In this document: positions 17,570 through 26,449 of the stretch, piece after piece | Position numbering within the stretch: position 1 is the first letter of the stretch | Layout of the letters: each line of letters begins with the position of its first letter | DNA from: Thraustochytrium sp. TN22 | Taxonomy: Eukaryota; Sar; Bigyra; Thraustochytrida; Thraustochytriidae | Assembly (NCBI GenBank): GCA_013306675.1 | Contig: JABLUY010000338.1 | Location: 1 to 31,084, forward strand | Direction of reading: 5' to 3' | DNA: 31,084 nucleotides | Program-made: the position numbers and the translations under genes | The notes under the pieces: model-generated | Seen by the model: the letters and a program-made list of their open reading frames with translations, nothing else | What the model was told of the DNA's origin: nothing | Databases searched by the model: none

Positions 17570-17937
17570 AGCTCTGCCAGTGATCAGGCTAACACAGACT
17601 TCATGTTTTTTTTTCGCAGATTTGGTCCGCCTGCGGTCGTCCGGTACTGCGTGCGCTCGGGTAGGGAAGTGAAGAGAGACGGCCGCCGGGCCGCCACTCC
17701 AGGCGAGCATTGCCGAGCAAGCAAGCGCACCGTCACGGCTCCCACGCGTCCGGGCGGTGAGATTACGCGCATGGGCGAGTGAGAGAGAGAGAGGAGAGTG
17801 ATTGAGCTGCTGCTGGCGACCACCGCCTGCCTGATCGCAGCCAAAGCTACAGATCGCCTGTGCGCGCGGCGCGAGGGGCGAGCGCGGCGGCTCAAGCGGC
17901 GCACAGCAATCGCGCAGGCCAGACGAGAGAGGGCGAG

Positions 17938-20485
17938 ATGTTGCCTAAGATCAGGAGCTTCAGCAACAAGACGCGCAGCTTCAAGAGCAGGTCCCCCTCG
18001 AGCAAGAGGGATGCCGACTCGTTGCCCGCGACACCGCCGCCGCAGCAGGGCGACGGGGAGAGCGAGGACGGGGCGAAGTGCGAGGCGATGCCGGCGCCCG
18101 AGTCGCCAGGCATTTTGGGCTTGACGGCGCCGATGCCACTGGCACTCAACATTGCAGTCGTCAAGAGCAACCCGCCGGCCCCGAAGGCCTCGCCCGAGGA
18201 GCCCTCGGACGACCGCGCGCGCATCGTGCAGGAGATCCTGGCTACGGAGACCTCTTTCAAGGACTTCATGAGCGCTCTGCAGTCCACATACGCGGCCAGG
18301 CTGGAGAAGGAGCTTTCAGCGGCGGACCACAAGATGTGCTTCGGCCAGATTGACCAGCTCATACGCTTCTCCGAGCAGATGATCGCAGACCTCACTAAAG
18401 AGATGGGCGCCAAGTCGACAAGTGGCGCCTGCGTTGGCGCGCTCTACCTTCGGCTCTCACCATTCTTTCGCATGTATACAGCATACGCGCGCGAGCACTT
18501 TCGTATCTCGCAGGTGATCGAGGAGCTTGCCCGCAAGAAGGCGGCATTTCGGCGCATTTGCGACGACTGCAAAGTAAGTCGTGGCGTGCTCCTGTCGTCG
18601 TTATCGCGAGATCAAGCACCACTAACCCTTTATTCAATGTGTCACTCAGCAACAACCCGCGTGCAGGGACCAGACGCTACAGAGCATGCTCATCATGCCG
18701 GTGCAGCGCATTCCGCGGCACATTTTGCTCATCAAGGAGCTCCGAAAAGCGACGAGCGAGACACACGAAGACCATGCGTCCGTGGAAGCGGCGCTAGAGG
18801 CGCTCTCGGAGGTGGCCAGTGCCATGAACCGCGAGATCGGCGACATCGAGCGCACGCTGCAGCTGCTAGAGCTGCAGCGCAAGATGAAGCCGCAGCCCGA
18901 ACTTTTCAAGACGGGCCGCGTCTTGGTGCGATCCGGGGCCCTGCGCAAGCTCTCGCACGACAACTCGCAGCACGAGCTGCATTTCTTTCTCTTCAACGAC
19001 TGTCTTGTCTACGCCAAGCCGCTGGCTCGCCCTATGGGTAGCGTCAAGTACCTCTTTCGGCGCATGATTCAGGTCGCGCGCGTTGAGGTGGTCGGTCAAG
19101 ACGACTCGGGCAGCTTTCTCGCGACGCTTCCTGCCGATGCCGCGGCAGTAGACGTAGACTCAGACCCAGCGGCCGCAGCGCGGACGCTAGAGCCGCGCCG
19201 CGAATCTGCGATGTCCCTGCGGTCCTCGAACTCAGACTCGACCACGAGCGAGGGCGCCGGCGCAGGCGCGAGCACAAGCGCAAGTCCGGCACCGGCGTCT
19301 CCGGCCGGAAAGCCGTCACAGGCGCGCGATGACCTGGTTCACAACAGCCATCATCACCAGCACACCTTTGGCTTCCGCGTGCTTGGCACCAAGTCCCTGA
19401 CGCTGTTCGCCTCGAGCGAGGAGGAGCGGCAAGCCTGGGTGACGGATCTCGAGCTGCACGCGGACCCACACGTGACCACGGACGCGGAGCGCATGCAGCA
19501 AGAGGAAGAGGCGAAGCTCCGGCAGGCCATGGAGGCTGCAGAGGAGCGCATTAAGGACATGCGCGTCTCGGATCCGGTGCGCGTGCACACCGCAACGGCT
19601 TGGGTCAAGCTCAACCCTGAACTGGACGGCGAGGGCGCAAATGCTGATCCAGAGCTGCAGCTCAAGTTCCTCGTCTCCAGAACGGGCTCCGATTTGCACT
19701 CGGGCGGAGGCATCAGACCGTTCTCCGTGCTCTCGCTCAACCTGACCATTATGGATTCGCGAAGCGTGAGCCGCTTTGCGGTTGCCCAAATCCCGAAGAA
19801 CTGCTCTGGCGTGTACTGCCACGTGCACTTCGGCAAAACCACACACAAGACCAAGGTGTTTCAGATGGATGGCAGCGCAGAGGGTGGATCTGGTCATTCA
19901 CGACAGGAGCCCGCGTGGATGGAAGAGTTTCACGGCCTGACGTTCCTTGCCGGCTTCCACAGTACGCTTCAGATCAAGGTTAAGCTGGCGAGCAAATCCA
20001 AGCTGCGCAAAGACCCGTGCATCGGCACGCTCGAATTGCGTACGCAGGACATCCTCGGATACACGGGCGTCAAGGTCGACACGGACCACGAGCAGGAAGC
20101 CATCATCGACGCTTCGGCAGACGTCGTTAACAAGAAGGTGCAGCGCATGAAGCAGCCCAAGGGCGTGCAGCTCATGGCCAGCGCGCTTACGGACGACCTC
20201 AAGCTCACGCAGATCCGCCCCACCACGGATCGCCTCCCTCTTTCCGCCAAGGCCCTCCCGCCGCTTCCCGCTCGCCCAGTCTCACCTCCCGTCGCCAAGC
20301 AAGGTGCTCGTCGCGGTCCCATTGCTCGTGAGCTCTCCAATCGCTCCACAGACTCCACCATTTCCACGGACTCCGTCGAGCACAAGCTTAGCGTCGGCGA
20401 CCTTGCAAATGAAGTCACTGAGCGCTTGCGTGCGCGCCCGCTGCCCCCCACGCCGGGTTCTCCTTCGGTGCCACCCATGGCTTGA
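17938..20485 (+). CDS. Rho guanine-nucleotide exchange factor: DH, PH and C2 domains, 2 exons
   Basis: Exons 17938-18573 and 18650-20485 join in phase 0 to give 823 residues. Residues about 95-280 are a Dbl-homology domain: ARIVQEILATETSFKDFM (CR1), and after the join CKQQPACRDQTLQSMLIMPV then QRIPRHILLIKEL (the CR3 helix). A PH domain follows from about 290 (FKTGRVLVRSGALRKL, HFFLFNDCLVYAKPL) and ends near 480 (LTLFASSEEERQAWVTDLEL). Its middle loop carries about 90 Ser/Ala-rich residues. Residues about 530-690 look like a C2 domain (LSLNLTIMDSRSVSRFAVAQ; VYCHVHFG; FQIKV-like STLQIKVKL). The tail is Pro-rich with possible SH3-type sites (LPPLPARPVSPP, PLPPTPGSP). Such proteins load GTP on Rho/Rac at membranes. 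The GTPase target cannot be told. ATG 17938 is the first in frame. Confidence 0.92.
18574..18649 (+). other. RhoGEF intron (76 nt)
   Basis: The donor is AAA|GTAAGT and the acceptor CACTCAG|CAA. A strong branch motif CACTAACC lies 24 nt before the acceptor. The join restores the conserved DH helix ahead of LQSMLIMPVQRIP. Confidence 0.94.
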
Positions 20486-20874
20486 CTCATCACGAGCAAC
20501 GTGAACAGTCAAAATCAAAAGAGAAATCGAAATGCGAACTCCTGCCGATAACAGTGGCTTCGCAGCTGGCTGCTGTCACGTGGCAGTCTCTCAAGGCAGC
20601 CTCTTTTTTTTCCTCTCTCTGAATAAAGCTTTCCTGGCTACCACTGTTTATTTTACGCGCGACACACCATTCGACAATGACAACTTCGTGACCGTTGTGG
20701 GCATGGGACGAATTCGTCCCAACGCAGCCCAGACAAGCAAGCAAGAGCAAAGCAAGCATAGCCTGAACGCCGGCTGCGCGCGGCACCGGCGGGGACAGTG
20801 CGCGCGCGCGCGCTGCGGCCGGCCAGCGAGCGAGCGAGCGAGCGGCACGGCGCGGCGCGGCGCTGCACAGCATC
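20486..20874. other. Intergenic region between the RhoGEF and BBS9
   Basis: These 389 bp hold the RhoGEF 3' UTR with its polyadenylation signal, then the BBS9 promoter. The last 90 bp are (GC)n- and (GCGA)n-rich, for example CAGCGAGCGAGCGAGCGAGC at about 20824. No gene is seen. Confidence 0.5.
20622..20627 (+). terminator. Polyadenylation signal AATAAA of the RhoGEF gene
   Basis: A canonical AATAAA lies 137 nt after the RhoGEF stop, preceded by a pyrimidine-rich run (CTTTTTTTTCCTCTCTCT). Confidence 0.6.
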
Positions 20875-23694
20875 ATGGCGGTCTTCTCGGTGCGCGAGAA
20901 CTGGCGCTGCGAGCTAGGCGCGTCCGAGGAGGAGGAGTTCGACAGCCGCGCCATGTGCGTGGGCGACCTGGTGTGCGGCGACGCGGACTTCAAGGCCGGC
21001 GAGGAGGCCAGGCCAAGGCCCGTGTACGTTGCGACCGGTAGTCTCAGCGGCGTGCTGCGCGTTTATACGCCCCGTCTTGTTCCGTACAATGCGGAGGACC
21101 TGGTGTTGGAGACCATTCTGAGCGCTCCCATCTTACAGGTGGAGTGCGGCAGGTTCGTGTCAACGGCAGCGCCGGATGAGCTGGCTCTGGCGGTGCTGCA
21201 TCCGTGCGAGCTGGCCGTGTACCGCATTCTGCGCAAAAACAAGGACTTGGTGTTGCTGGAAAAGCAATACGCGCACGCCCTCGGCAACGGCGGCGAGCAC
21301 TTTTCAGCAGCCAATTTTGTCTACGGACCCTTCGGAGGCGTACGCAATCGCGACTTTATCGCGGTACAGTCGCTGGACGGCCAGGTGCACGTGTTCGAGC
21401 AGGAGAGCTTCGCGTTCATTCGCCAACTCAACGACGTCCTACTGCCCGGGCCGATGCACTACGTGCCGAAGCTGGACGCCTTTTTGGTGTGCAACTCTCA
21501 GTTCCAAGTGGACTGCTACAAGTATCAGATGCTTGCCAGCTCGACGTCGCGCGTGAGCGCATCGTCCAAAGCGAGCCTGCAGACCGACTGGACCTTTACA
21601 GCTGGCGAGCAGGTGTTGGATATCCGCAGCGGGCGCGTGAGCAAGGGGCTGGCCGACGGTCAAATGGACCTCGTGCTGCTGTGCGACCGCTCGCTGTACT
21701 GCCTCACGGAGCGCGGCGCTGTCCGCATGCACATCAAGCTTGAGATAGGTTGCAACCCCATGTGCCTCGCGGCCTTGCCGCTCCCGCAAGGCGAGCACCA
21801 CGTGCCGATGGTCGAGGAGAATCTGCTGATTTGCTCAGAAGCAGGTCAGCTGTCTGTTCTGCACGAGCTCGGCCTGGTGTGGAGCGCGGGGATGTCTTCG
21901 CACCTGCCCGTGGCGCTCGCCGTCGCGCCCGTGGAGGGCGTTGAGGGCATGATGGTGTCCATGTCGGACGACGGCAAGGTGATTGTTTCGCACCTCGGCA
22001 CGGAGACCAGCAAATCGGTGTTGGCGCCGCGCCGCGCGAAGCGACGCATGGCGCTCGCCGGGAAGCAGCACAAGGGGCCCGAGTCAGAATCCAAGTCCGA
22101 CTCGGAGAACAAGGCAAGTGAGCGGCGCGAGGCGACGCTCGAGGAGCTCGAGCGCGCCGAGGACATGGCCTATGAGGAGATGGACCAGGAGTACCAGCGC
22201 CTGCTGCAGCGCATTCGCAACTTGCACCGCGATCTGGAAGATAAGGAGAACGACAACAACAACAATGCGGGTGGGGCGGCGGCTTGCGGCCGCGGTCCTG
22301 GTACGCATCGCGTCCTGGTGCAGGTGGAGGCGCCAGAAACACTCGACGAGTTAAGCACAACGGACGCCGCCTTGGCAATCTCGGAGGACCCTGAGCGCGC
22401 GTTTGGGTACCGGCCGGATGGGCAGGTAATGCAGGTGACGCTTGCCCTACAGATCGCGAATCGCAGCGCTGAAGACCTAGAGCACGTGCAGGTCGTCCTG
22501 CGCATGGATTCTGCATTCGTGCCGTCGGACAACTCCTTCCACCTAGAGCGGCTGCACTCTGGCGCGCCTGAGGTGCTGCACGTGCCTATTCGCGTCAAGG
22601 CACATGTAGTGCCGGCCACGCTGGGGGCGGTGGCAGTGTGCTCCTTCAAGCTGCGCGACGGCCGCCTCCGGACTGAGCAGACGTCCTTTGTCGTGCCACT
22701 CTTTCTCGCGGTACGGCCACGGCCAGCGATCAAGAACAGTGCGAGCAAGATCACGCTAAACACCAACATGGACGCAGCGCGCATTCCGGTGCTCTTCGAC
22801 GAGCTGCTGCGGCAGCCCGGCTTGGACGCCAACGTGGTGGCGGCAGTGGGCGGCGCGACCTCGAACGTGCTCAGCGTGGACTTTTTGGACGGCGCCAACG
22901 TGACGGTGCTCACGGCCAAGTCCGGCGGCCGCTACCGCGTGCAGGGCACGTCTTTGCCGCATCTGCAGGTCATGACGGAGGAGCTAAAGCGGCGGCTGCA
23001 GCTCAAATTCGGCAGCGCCCTCGAGTTTACCGTGGCGGATGCCCTGCCCACCAACGCGCTTCTCGCCGTGGTGGAGGTGCACCACGCGGCGCGCCTGCGG
23101 CTTGCACGCGTAGGCTCGGAGCTCAACGACCGCGCGCACCAGTATCGCCTCGTGCAGAAGCGGCTGCTTTCGCGCTTCAAGGACAAGAACGCACCACCCT
23201 TGGCAGGAATGGATGCTCTGCTGCAAGTCACTCATGAGCAGGTGATGAGTGCGGTGGCAGGGCTCGAGACCGCCATGGAGGATCGTCGCCGGGCCGCTCA
23301 GGCGCTCTCCGCGGCGCTCCGGCTTGTCCTTGGCCTCGCTGCCATCAAGTTTGAGCTCTGTCCCGACGACCTGGAAGCGCTCTTTGCGCACGTCCCTGTC
23401 GACGTGGCGGCCTGCGACGGCGATGAAGTCGGCTGGGAGGAGACTGTCGACCTGGGCATCACGCATCTCTTACGCACCACCCTGGCCAAGGTGCCTAAGG
23501 AGGTCCTTCCCGCCACGGCCGCTGCAGCTCAGTCCATGCCCACGCTCGGTCCAGACGCCTCCAAGGTTTGCAAGCGCATTGCCATGCTCCTTGATCGGCT
23601 TTCCAAGGGCGCTCGTCCCGGCGTCCTCGTTGCCGCCTCTGAAGCCTTCGCGGAGCACATCGAGGCCAAGACCGAGGCCAAAACTGCAGTATAG
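20875..23694 (+). CDS. BBS9: BBS9 (PTHB1), BBSome core subunit
   Basis: The 939-residue product (human 887) starts at ATG 20875 with the PTHB1-type opening MAVFSVRENWRCELG, followed by CVGDL and VATGSLSGVLRVYTP. The N-terminal 400 residues form the seven-bladed beta-propeller (FVYGPFGGVRNRDFIAVQSL, VHVFEQESFAFIRQL, PMHYVPKLDAFLVCNSQFQV). An acidic coiled coil follows at about 405-460 (LEELERAEDMAYEEMDQEYQ), then GAE/platform and helical parts (LHSGAPEVLHVPIRVKA; HAARLRLARVGSELNDRAHQ; RLLSRFKDKNAPPLAGMDAL). BBS9 scaffolds the BBSome, the coat that carries membrane proteins in and out of cilia with ARL6 and IFT trains. There is one continuous exon. It supports a ciliated organism together with PACRG and SPATA4. 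A short Asn run (NDNNNNAGG) marks a flexible loop after the coiled coil. Confidence 0.96.
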   Translation: MAVFSVRENWRCELGASEEEEFDSRAMCVGDLVCGDADFKAGEEARPRPVYVATGSLSGVLRVYTPRLVPYNAEDLVLETILSAPILQVECGRFVSTAAPDELALAVLHPCELAVYRILRKNKDLVLLEKQYAHALGNGGEHFSAANFVYGPFGGVRNRDFIAVQSLDGQVHVFEQESFAFIRQLNDVLLPGPMHYVPKLDAFLVCNSQFQVDCYKYQMLASSTSRVSASSKASLQTDWTFTAGEQVLDIRSGRVSKGLADGQMDLVLLCDRSLYCLTERGAVRMHIKLEIGCNPMCLAALPLPQGEHHVPMVEENLLICSEAGQLSVLHELGLVWSAGMSSHLPVALAVAPVEGVEGMMVSMSDDGKVIVSHLGTETSKSVLAPRRAKRRMALAGKQHKGPESESKSDSENKASERREATLEELERAEDMAYEEMDQEYQRLLQRIRNLHRDLEDKENDNNNNAGGAAACGRGPGTHRVLVQVEAPETLDELSTTDAALAISEDPERAFGYRPDGQVMQVTLALQIANRSAEDLEHVQVVLRMDSAFVPSDNSFHLERLHSGAPEVLHVPIRVKAHVVPATLGAVAVCSFKLRDGRLRTEQTSFVVPLFLAVRPRPAIKNSASKITLNTNMDAARIPVLFDELLRQPGLDANVVAAVGGATSNVLSVDFLDGANVTVLTAKSGGRYRVQGTSLPHLQVMTEELKRRLQLKFGSALEFTVADALPTNALLAVVEVHHAARLRLARVGSELNDRAHQYRLVQKRLLSRFKDKNAPPLAGMDALLQVTHEQVMSAVAGLETAMEDRRRAAQALSAALRLVLGLAAIKFELCPDDLEALFAHVPVDVAACDGDEVGWEETVDLGITHLLRTTLAKVPKEVLPATAAAAQSMPTLGPDASKVCKRIAMLLDRLSKGARPGVLVAASEAFAEHIEAKTEAKTAV

Positions 23695-24468
23695 ACATCG
23701 AGAAAGCGAAGTGAGACGGACTGTCAGAGAGGCCAAAACAGGCAACCTTCTGAGAGACCAAAACCTTGAGAGAAGAGGCCACCTCAGACTTGCTGATGTC
23801 GGTCAGCGGCGCAAATTTCTCCGGCGACTACTGAATAGGACATTGCGAAAGGCTTCGATCAGCAGACGGGTCTTAAAATTAGCGTGGCGTGTCGGAGAAT
23901 CCTCGGTGAAACGCACACAGTTCGGGCGAAGACTGATGCTTTGATCCGATACCCACTCAAACCAAACGATCGAACGCCCGGTCTTCGACCACGGCAAACC
24001 CAGACCGCCCAGCACCCGCCAAGTTCGCACGGCGATACTCCAGTGCTTTCTTTTTCGCCGCGCTTTACCACGAGCCTCGCGCTTTACCCCTGGCGACGCT
24101 AGTCTCGCCGCGCCCGGCTCTCCCTGTCAGCACGCGAGCAGCCAGCCCAGCCGGGCCGCGCCGCGCCGCAGCGAGCAGGCTGATCGCGTGGACAAGCATG
24201 TCAGCAGTGGCGGGCGGAGGCCGAGGTGACTGACGCGAAGTTGAAGTTCTGTTGACTCGGACTCGGAGACAGCCCGGCCAACTGCGAGAAAGACTCCAGC
24301 TAGCTTGTAGCGCAGCACGTGGAGAAGAAGGACTCGGAGAAGAAGTGCTCGGCGGCGCGGCGCAGGGACGCGCAGAGCAGAGCAGAGCAGAGCGGAGCGG
24401 CAGAGCGCGCAGAGCGGGCAGAGCGCGCGGCGCGGCGCGCGATGGCGGAGGCGGCGGCGGCGGCGGCG

Positions 24469-24502
<34 letters not shown>

Positions 24503-24680
24503 CGGGCGGCGCGGGGCGCGGCGGGGCCGGGGTGGCGGCGCGGCCAAGGGCGGCGGCCCCGCGGCGGCCGCGGCGGCGGCGGCGGCGGCGGGCGCGCAGC
24601 CGCAGGAGGAGGAGGCCGGCGCGCGGGAGCTCTTCGCGCGCAGCGAGGCGCTGTGGGCGCCGTACTGCAAGGGCGACGAG
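23695..24680. other. Intergenic region between BBS9 and JMJD6, may hold the JMJD6 5' exon
   Basis: These 986 bp hold the BBS9 3' UTR, then a promoter region. GCAGA-type repeats lie at about 24370-24430. An ATG in good context (GCGCGATGG) at 24442 opens a frame rich in Ala and Gly that differs from the JMJD6 frame. The stretch 24600-24680 reads like coding sequence in the JMJD6 frame. No other gene is seen. Confidence 0.5.
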
Positions 24681-26126
24681 ATGGAGGAGATGGTGACCAA
24701 GCCGTTCGGGGGCCGCACGGCGAAGCTACTGCGCGAGGCGAAGCGCGACCACCGCACGGACGTGTCGGCGCGGTCGTGGGGCAAGTACAAGCATCACGAG
24801 ACGTGGCCGAAGATGCGCGAGCAGCTGGAGCGGAACAATCTGGACAATGTGCGGCGCATTCACGGGGACTGCTACTCGCTGGAGCGGTTCCGGCGCGAGT
24901 TTGAGCACACCTGCCAGCCGTGCCTGATCCAAGGCCTTGCGGACTCGTGGCCGGCGCGCACGGAGTGGAGCTTGCCTCGACTTCGCGAGGAGTTCGGCGA
25001 GCGCCGGTTCAAGTGCGGCGAGGATGACGAAGGCTACGCCATCAAGGTCAAGCTCAAGCACTTCATGCGGTACATGAACAGCGACGCGGAGGGCGGCGCC
25101 AAGATGGACGACAGTCCGCTGTACATTTTCGACTCGCATTTTGATGACGACCGCATTAGCAAGCAGCTGCTGCAGGAGTACCAAGTGCCGCACCTGTTCA
25201 AGGAGGACCTCTTCCGCCACGTGGGCGAGCGGCGGCGGCCGCCGTACCGGTGGATCCTCATCGGGCCGGAGCGCTCCGGCAGCGGTGTGCACTGCGACCC
25301 GCTGGGCACCTCGGCGTGGAACACGCTCATCCGGGGCCACAAGCTGTGGACGCTCTTCCCGCCGGGCGAGTCCCGCTCCGTCGTCAAGGGCCGCAGTTTG
25401 GTGGACTGGGACAAGGAGGACGATGAGCCGATCGACTGGAACGTCAACATTTTGCCGCGCATCCTCGCCAAGGAAGGCCCCGAGTTTCGCGGCAAGATGA
25501 TCCAGTTCATTCAGAAGCCCGGCGAGACCGTCTTCGTGCCCAGCGACTGGTGGCACGCCGTGCTCAACCTAGACACCACGGTCGCCGTCACACAGAACTT
25601 TTGCAGCACGGGCAACTTTGACCTCGTGTGGCGCGAGACGCGCACCGGCCGCCGCAAGATGGCGCGGACCTGGCGCCGAGCGCTAGCGCTGGAGCGCGAG
25701 GATCTCGCCCAGCGCGCCCATGACCTTGATGCCGAGGACAACTTCGATCTTGACGCCGAAATCCAGCGCGCAGACGACAACCGGCGCCGGCGCAAGATTG
25801 CCAAGAAGGAGCGCAAGCAGCGTGAGGAGCAGGAGCGCCGCAAGCGCGATGCCGATCAGGATCAAGGCCAGGACGATGAAAAGGACAACGAGGACGACGA
25901 GGACGATGAGAGCGGGAGTAGCGAGGGCCGTGACAAGGCGAGTGGTGGTGACGATGGTGACGGCAGCGACGACGATGACGACAACGACGACGATGCTAGC
26001 GGTGGCGAGGCTCCGGCCAAGAAGGAGCAGGGGCGCCCCGGGCCGGCTAGCTCTGCGAAGGCTCCCTCTGCGTCTGCGTCCGGTGAGCAGCCCACTAGCG
26101 GCGCTTCTCCCGAAAACGACGCCTGA
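24681..26126 (+). CDS. JMJD6: JMJD6-type JmjC lysyl hydroxylase / arginine demethylase
   Basis: From the first in-frame ATG (24681) the product has 481 residues (human JMJD6 403). It matches JMJD6 across its length: KLLREAKRDHRTD, FKCGEDDEGYAIKVKLKHFM, DDSPLYIFDS, RRPPYRWILIGPERSGSGVH, DPLGTSAWNTLIRGHKLWTL and KPGETVFVPSDWWHAVLNLD. The Fe(II) ligands are His204 and Asp206 (VHCDP) and His292 (WWHAV); the Lys in RGHKLW should bind 2-oxoglutarate. JMJD6 hydroxylates lysines in splicing factors such as U2AF65 in the nucleus; its arginine-demethylase activity is disputed. The poly-Ser tail of human JMJD6 is replaced by an acidic Asp/Glu/Ser tail. The N-terminus is uncertain: coding-like sequence continues upstream to about 24600. 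A model with a 5' exon 24442-24531 and a 68-nt intron stays in frame (538 residues) but its splice sites are weak. Confidence 0.93.
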   Translation: MEEMVTKPFGGRTAKLLREAKRDHRTDVSARSWGKYKHHETWPKMREQLERNNLDNVRRIHGDCYSLERFRREFEHTCQPCLIQGLADSWPARTEWSLPRLREEFGERRFKCGEDDEGYAIKVKLKHFMRYMNSDAEGGAKMDDSPLYIFDSHFDDDRISKQLLQEYQVPHLFKEDLFRHVGERRRPPYRWILIGPERSGSGVHCDPLGTSAWNTLIRGHKLWTLFPPGESRSVVKGRSLVDWDKEDDEPIDWNVNILPRILAKEGPEFRGKMIQFIQKPGETVFVPSDWWHAVLNLDTTVAVTQNFCSTGNFDLVWRETRTGRRKMARTWRRALALEREDLAQRAHDLDAEDNFDLDAEIQRADDNRRRRKIAKKERKQREEQERRKRDADQDQGQDDEKDNEDDEDDESGSSEGRDKASGGDDGDGSDDDDDNDDDASGGEAPAKKEQGRPGPASSAKAPSASASGEQPTSGASPENDA

Positions 26127-26182
26127 TCAGAGTAGACATTGACAGACACCAGACGTTTTCACATCAGACTTGAACGTACATG

Positions 26183-26204
26183 GAGAGAGAGAGAGAGAGG
26201 GAGG

Positions 26205-26239
<35 letters not shown>
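26183..26239 (+). repeat. (GA)n microsatellite
   Basis: GA dinucleotides are interrupted once by GGAGGGGAA. The opposite strand is a pure (TC)n pyrimidine run within the RPB3 downstream region. Confidence 0.9.
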
Positions 26240-26242
<3 letters not shown>

Positions 26243-26357
26243 GAGGGAGTGAGTCTGAGAGAGGTTCAAAGAGAGCGACATCATGAGCGAGAAAATTGAA
26301 GATTGAATTTGTTTTCACGTTGCAAGCGGCAACAGCGGCGAGGCCCGCCACTGCAAG

Positions 26358-26371
26358 TTTTTTTTTTTTTT
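26358..26371 (+). repeat. Poly-T run (poly-A on the minus strand)
   Basis: Fourteen T residues lie about 80 bp beyond the RPB3 stop. They are read as poly-A in the RPB3 sense strand and may lie near its 3' end. Confidence 0.8.
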
Positions 26372-26449
26372 CTTTGCCAAGAGCTGATCGACGAGCGCTC
26401 TCGAATTCGCCGCCAAACTCAAAAGCCCACGCTTTCGAGAAGACGCCCA

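Larger units (their letters stand above)
17097..17937. other. Intergenic region between the IQ protein and the RhoGEF, no gene seen
   Basis: These 841 bp lie between two tandem + genes. They hold an imperfect 44-bp-spaced duplication, two pentanucleotide microsatellites and a GA-rich stretch just before the RhoGEF start (about 17776-17800). No coding frame with recognisable content was found. Confidence 0.5.
26127..26449. other. Convergent intergenic region between JMJD6 and RPB3
   Basis: These 323 bp between two stop codons are mostly low complexity: a GA microsatellite, then a T run. They should hold both 3' UTRs. No gene is seen. Confidence 0.55.

Noticed and set aside
18574-19041. Read-through frame past the RhoGEF exon 1
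   Set aside because: The sequence after the donor loses DH-domain similarity, which resumes exactly at the acceptor at 18650.
24065-24790. Minus-strand 241-residue frame opposite JMJD6
   Set aside because: It is rich in Ala/Pro/Arg from GGC repeats and overlaps coding sequence of JMJD6; no domain content.
26183-26239. GA tract as a regulatory or replication element
   Set aside because: It is a plain microsatellite between two 3' ends, with nothing else to support a function.
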